Source: Actinomycetota bacterium (GTDB lineage Bacteria; Actinomycetota; Actinomycetes; Streptosporangiales; Streptosporangiaceae). From it: 6,263 bases of DNA. Positions within the stretch are counted from its first letter, which is position 1. The number at the start of each line of letters is the position of its first letter. The stretch covers positions 3,273 to 9,535 of the forward strand of contig PMOU01000006.1 in the NCBI GenBank assembly GCA_003161205.1, in the 5' to 3' direction. The notes beneath the pieces were generated by a model. It was not told the DNA's origin, did no database searches, and was given only the letters and a program-made list of their open reading frames with translations. The position numbers and the translations under genes are program-made. Of this stretch, positions 4,462-6,263 are shown piece by piece.

Positions 4462-6263
4462 CTAGAGGATGAAGAGCATCTCCTGGTAGGTGGCGAGGGG
4501 CCAGAGGTCGTCGGCCACCAGGGTCTCCAGTTCGTCGGCCGCCGCCCGCACCGCGTTCATGGCCGGCAGGACCTCACCCTGGATGTGCGCTGCCTGCTCC
4601 TCGGCGCTGCCATCGGTGTCCTTCTCGAGCTCGGGGCGGAGCGTGGCGATGCCCGCACGCAAGGTCTTGATCGCCGCGGACACCTCGTCGAGGGTGGTGC
4701 TGTCGAATTCGACGTCGATCGCCTTGAGGCTGGCCAGGTTAGCCGCCAGCTCCGTCTGGTAACGCAGCACCGCGGGCAGGATGACGGTGTTGGCGATCTC
4801 CAGCGTCAAGCGGGCCTCGACGCCCACGCTCAGGATGTACTGCTCGAGACCGATCTCGTAGCGGCTGTGCATCTCGTGGTGACTGAAGACCCCGTAGCGG
4901 CTGAACAGCTCCAGCGAGTCCTCGGTGATCAGCTGCGGCAGGGAGTCCACGGTGGTACGGAGGTTCAGCAGGCCCCTCTTTTCGGCCTCAACCGGCCACG
5001 CGGCGGTGTAGCCGTCGCCGTTGAACACGACAGGGCCATGGGCAGTGATGATGTCCTCGAGAACCTTCTGGACGGCGGCGTTGAACTCGGTCCCCTCGGC
5101 CGTCAGTCCCTCTAGCTCGGTGGCGATGTAGTCCAGCGCCTCGGCCAGGATGGTGTTGATCATCACCATCGGGCCCGCGATCGACTGCAACGACCCAGGG
5201 GCCCGGAACTCGAAGCGGTTCCCGGTGAAGGCGAAGGGGCTGGTGCGGTTGCGGTCACCCGGGTCGGTCGGCAGCACCGGCAACGTGTCCACCCCGATCT
5301 CCAGGGTGCCCTTCTGCTTGGAGCTCTTGGCGCCACCCTTGGCAATCTGCTCGAAGATGTCGGTCAGCTGGTCGCCCAAGAAGATCGAGATGATGGCCGG
5401 CGGAGCTTCGTTGGCTCCCAGCCGGTGGTCGTTGCTCGCCGATGCGACCGAAGCCCGCAGCAGGCCACCGTACTTGTGGACGGCGCGGATGACAGCGGCA
5501 CAGAATACGAGGAACTGGGCGTTGGCATGCGGGGTGTCTCCCGGCAACAGGAGGTTGCCCTCGGTCGAATTGCCCAGCGAGAAATTGACGTGCTTGCCCG
5601 AGCCGTTGATGCCCTCGAACGGCTTCTCGTGGAACAGGCACTCCATACCGTGCTTCCGGGCGATGCGCTTCAGGGTCGACATCAGGAGCTGCTGGTGGTC
5701 GGCCGCCACGTTAGAGCGCTCGAACATCGGTGCCAGCTCGAACTGGCCGGGGGCCACCTCCTGGTGACGGGTCTTGGCCGGAATCCCGAGCTTGAAGAGC
5801 TCCCGTTCGCAGTCGAGCATGTAGCCGAGGACCCGATCGGGGATGGCACCGAAGTAGTGGTCATCGAACTCCTGCCCCTTGGGGGGCTTGGCTCCGAACA
5901 GCGTGCGGCCGGCGTTGAGAAGGTCGGGACGGCTGAGGAAGAAGCTCCGGTCGATCAGGAAGTACTCCTGCTCGGGACCGGCGAACGACACCACGGCGTC
6001 GGGGCGCTCGTGACCGAACAGCTTCAGGACCCGTTCGGCCTGCTTTGCCATCGCCTGCTGGGAACGCAGGAGCGGCGTCTTGTGGTCGAGGGCGTCACCG
6101 GTCATCGAGATGAACACGGTGGGGATGCAAAGTGTCTTACCGTTCGGGTTGTCGAGGATGTAAGCGGGGCTCGTGACGTCCCAGCCGGTGTAGCCCCTCG
6201 CCTCGAAGGTGTTGCGGAGGCCGCCGCTGGGGAAGCTCGAGGCATCCGGCTCGCCCTGGGTCA
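4462..6263 (-). CDS. glnN: Glutamine synthetase type III, 5' end outside the window
   Basis: Catalyses ATP-dependent formation of glutamine from glutamate and ammonium in the cytoplasm. The type III (GlnN) signature is clear over the 599 visible residues: [13 protein letters not shown] near the left of the protein, [20 protein letters not shown] (about 95-104), [18 protein letters not shown] (about 164-181), [14 protein letters not shown] (about 218-231), [20 protein letters not shown] (about 277-296) and [13 protein letters not shown] (about 345-357). These supply the metal, glutamate and ATP ligands. Family members are about 700-730 residues, so roughly 100-130 N-terminal residues lie off the right edge. 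A GTG at 6117 could be mistaken for the start, but the frame stays open to the edge and the upstream residues are conserved. The C-terminal alpha-helical region looks complete, ending EMLFIL with TAG at 4464-4462. I see no convincing terminator after it. Type III enzymes usually accompany a GlnA and are often induced by nitrogen shortage; regulation is not visible here. Confidence 0.95.
   Translation of the reverse strand, partial: TQGEPDASSFPSGGLRNTFEARGYTGWDVTSPAYILDNPNGKTLCIPTVFISMTGDALDHKTPLLRSQQAMAKQAERVLKLFGHERPDAVVSFAGPEQEYFLIDRSFFLSRPDLLNAGRTLFGAKPPKGQEFDDHYFGAIPDRVLGYMLDCERELFKLGIPAKTRHQEVAPGQFELAPMFERSNVAADHQQLLMSTLKRIARKHGMECLFHEKPFEGINGSGKHVNFSLGNSTEGNLLLPGDTPHANAQFLVFCAAVIRAVHKYGGLLRASVASASNDHRLGANEAPPAIISIFLGDQLTDIFEQIAKGGAKSSKQKGTLEIGVDTLPVLPTDPGDRNRTSPFAFTGNRFEFRAPGSLQSIAGPMVMINTILAEALDYIATELEGLTAEGTEFNAAVQKVLEDIITAHGPVVFNGDGYTAAWPVEAEKRGLLNLRTTVDSLPQLITEDSLELFSRYGVFSHHEMHSRYEIGLEQYILSVGVEARLTLEIANTVILPAVLRYQTELAANLASLKAIDVEFDSTTLDEVSAAIKTLRAGIATLRPELEKDTDGSAEEQAAHIQGEVLPAMNAVRAAADELETLVADDLWPLATYQEMLFIL

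Noticed and set aside
4435..5115. Long plus-strand open frame antisense to glnN
   Set aside because: A shadow of the GC-rich glnN codons. Its residues mirror the opposite strand and no motif or ribosome site supports it. The same applies to the plus-strand frame at 5150-5767.
1..6263. CRISPR array, insertion sequence, phage or rRNA genes
   Set aside because: I saw no repeat-spacer pattern, transposase or integrase motif, terminal inverted repeats with target duplications, or rRNA-like sequence on either strand.

Overview
The window is GC-rich, uses GTG starts, and carries mycobacterial/actinobacterial-style VapBC genes, a candidate leaderless promoter and a PhoP-type GTTCACC direct repeat. 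Together these suggest a high-GC actinomycete; this is inference and no taxonomic marker is present.

Left part (1-2100) is an accessory block of toxin-antitoxin (TA) genes. Positions 1-201 hold no gene I can support. A plus-strand module follows: an AbrB/MazE-type antitoxin (276-515) overlapping a PIN-domain VapC toxin (505-1230). That toxin reads about 100 codons past the usual end of its domain. A minus-strand module runs against it: an RHH VapB (1784-1554) directly followed by a VapC (1553-1148) whose first catalytic Asp lies in a different frame from the rest of the protein. Upstream of this VapB on the same strand are remnants of a third pair: the C-terminal half of a DUF433-like antitoxin (2019-1861) and the first ten or so codons of a DUF5615/PIN-like toxin (from 1864). 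The remnants and vapB are joined by two 4-nt ATGA stop/start overlaps, so one TA pair appears to have been cut down and joined to another.

Middle part (2101-4066) is a two-gene minus-strand unit: an APH-family phosphotransferase (4066-3056), then a HAD-superfamily hydrolase with a DxN nucleophile motif (2988-2101). The 67-nt gap contains a perfect 14-bp palindrome. Upstream of the kinase is a PHO-box-like triple repeat of GTTCACC at 11-nt period (4147-4175), suggesting a tie to phosphate limitation. Kinase and phosphatase-fold enzyme probably act on related small-molecule substrates; neither substrate can be read from the sequence.

The 395-nt gap 4067-4461 holds the PHO-box-like element and minus-strand reading-frame scraps that look like a decayed gene, but no intact gene.

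Right part (4462-6263) is most of a type III glutamine synthetase (glnN) on the minus strand. Its 5' end lies beyond the window.
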